A stretch of 6,669 nucleotides of DNA from DASPXY01 sp038227745 (GTDB taxonomy: Bacteria > Planctomycetota > Planctomycetia > Gemmatales > Gemmataceae). The stretch spans positions 1 to 6,669 of the forward strand of contig JBBRPS010000583.1 of the NCBI GenBank assembly GCA_038227745.1. The letters are read 5' to 3'. Of this stretch, positions 6,605 through 6,669 are shown piece by piece; positions within the stretch are counted from its first letter, which is position 1; each line of letters starts with the position of its first letter. The position numbers and the translations under genes were made by a program. The notes under the pieces were generated by a model. The model made no database searches, was not told the DNA's origin, and saw only the letters and a list, made by a program, of their open reading frames with translations.

Positions 6605-6669
6605 TCCCGACCGGAACCCCGGGCGTCCCGACCGGAACCCCGGGCGTCCCGACCGGAACCCCGGGCGTC
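6594..6669 (+). repeat. 21-bp tandem repeat array, about 3.6 copies, cut by the window edge
   Basis: The unit is AACCCCGGGCG followed by TCCCGACCGG (21 bases). Copies start at 6594, 6615, 6636 and 6657 and are identical; the fourth is truncated by the window end after 13 bases. There are no spacers between copies. The period is a multiple of three and no stop codon occurs in any frame of either strand, so the array could be read as a seven-residue peptide repeat (GTPGVPT in one frame). No start codon or gene signal supports translation here. The right arm of the adjacent inverted repeat overlaps the first copy by 11 bases. Confidence 0.95.

Larger units (their letters stand above)
6437..6669. 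other. Non-coding, repeat-rich region downstream of the large gene
   Basis: No convincing gene lies after the stop codon at 6434-6436. The first 25 bases show no clear feature. From 6462 onward the sequence is built around repeated CCCGGG cores, eight of them, starting at 6468, 6508, 6530, 6575, 6597, 6618, 6639 and 6660, in both orientations. They form an inverted repeat copy, a long hairpin and a tandem array. The region is cut by the right edge of the window. Confidence 0.8.

Noticed and set aside
6594..6669. CRISPR array
   Set aside because: The 21-bp units are directly adjacent with no unique spacers, and there is no cas gene in view.

Overview
The window looks like a high-GC planctomycete chromosome, most likely from the Gemmata-type group. 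The base composition is GC-rich with strong G/C at third codon positions. The DUF58 protein has the wording I associate with planctomycete DUF58 proteins (a YLDP..L start, then SPYHGFSVEF, then GDDIKHIDW). It is followed by a BatA/von Willebrand factor A (VWA) protein, an arrangement common in that phylum. The lineage call is from recalled family features only.

Layout, all genes on the + strand: (1) bases 1-129 are the last 42 codons of an unrecognised upstream gene. (2) Ten bases later, 140-1036 encodes a complete DUF58 protein of 298 aa with an intact metal-binding VWA motif. (3) A 48-base gap holds an 8-bp GC hairpin and then a good ribosome binding site. (4) 1085-6436 encodes one very large membrane protein of 1783 aa. 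It reads as two complete modules joined end to end. Each has membrane anchor(s), a VWA domain, an Ig-like region, a glutamine-amidotransferase-like fold without catalytic residues, a conserved tail block and a closing membrane helix. (5) 6437-6669 is non-coding and repeat-rich: an inverted repeat copy, a 39-bp near-perfect inverted repeat, and a 21-bp tandem repeat that runs off the right edge.

The genes fit the MoxR-DUF58-BatA type of operon, in which a MoxR AAA+ ATPase (not visible here) is thought to act with DUF58 and membrane-anchored VWA proteins in assembly or maturation of envelope or extracytoplasmic complexes. The exact job is not known for planctomycetes. The DUF58 protein is predicted cytoplasmic. 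The large protein is predicted to span the membrane seven times with both VWA modules on the outer side. The main points of interest are the two-module fusion with internal architectural duplication, the hairpin before its start codon, and the structured repeat cluster after its stop codon.
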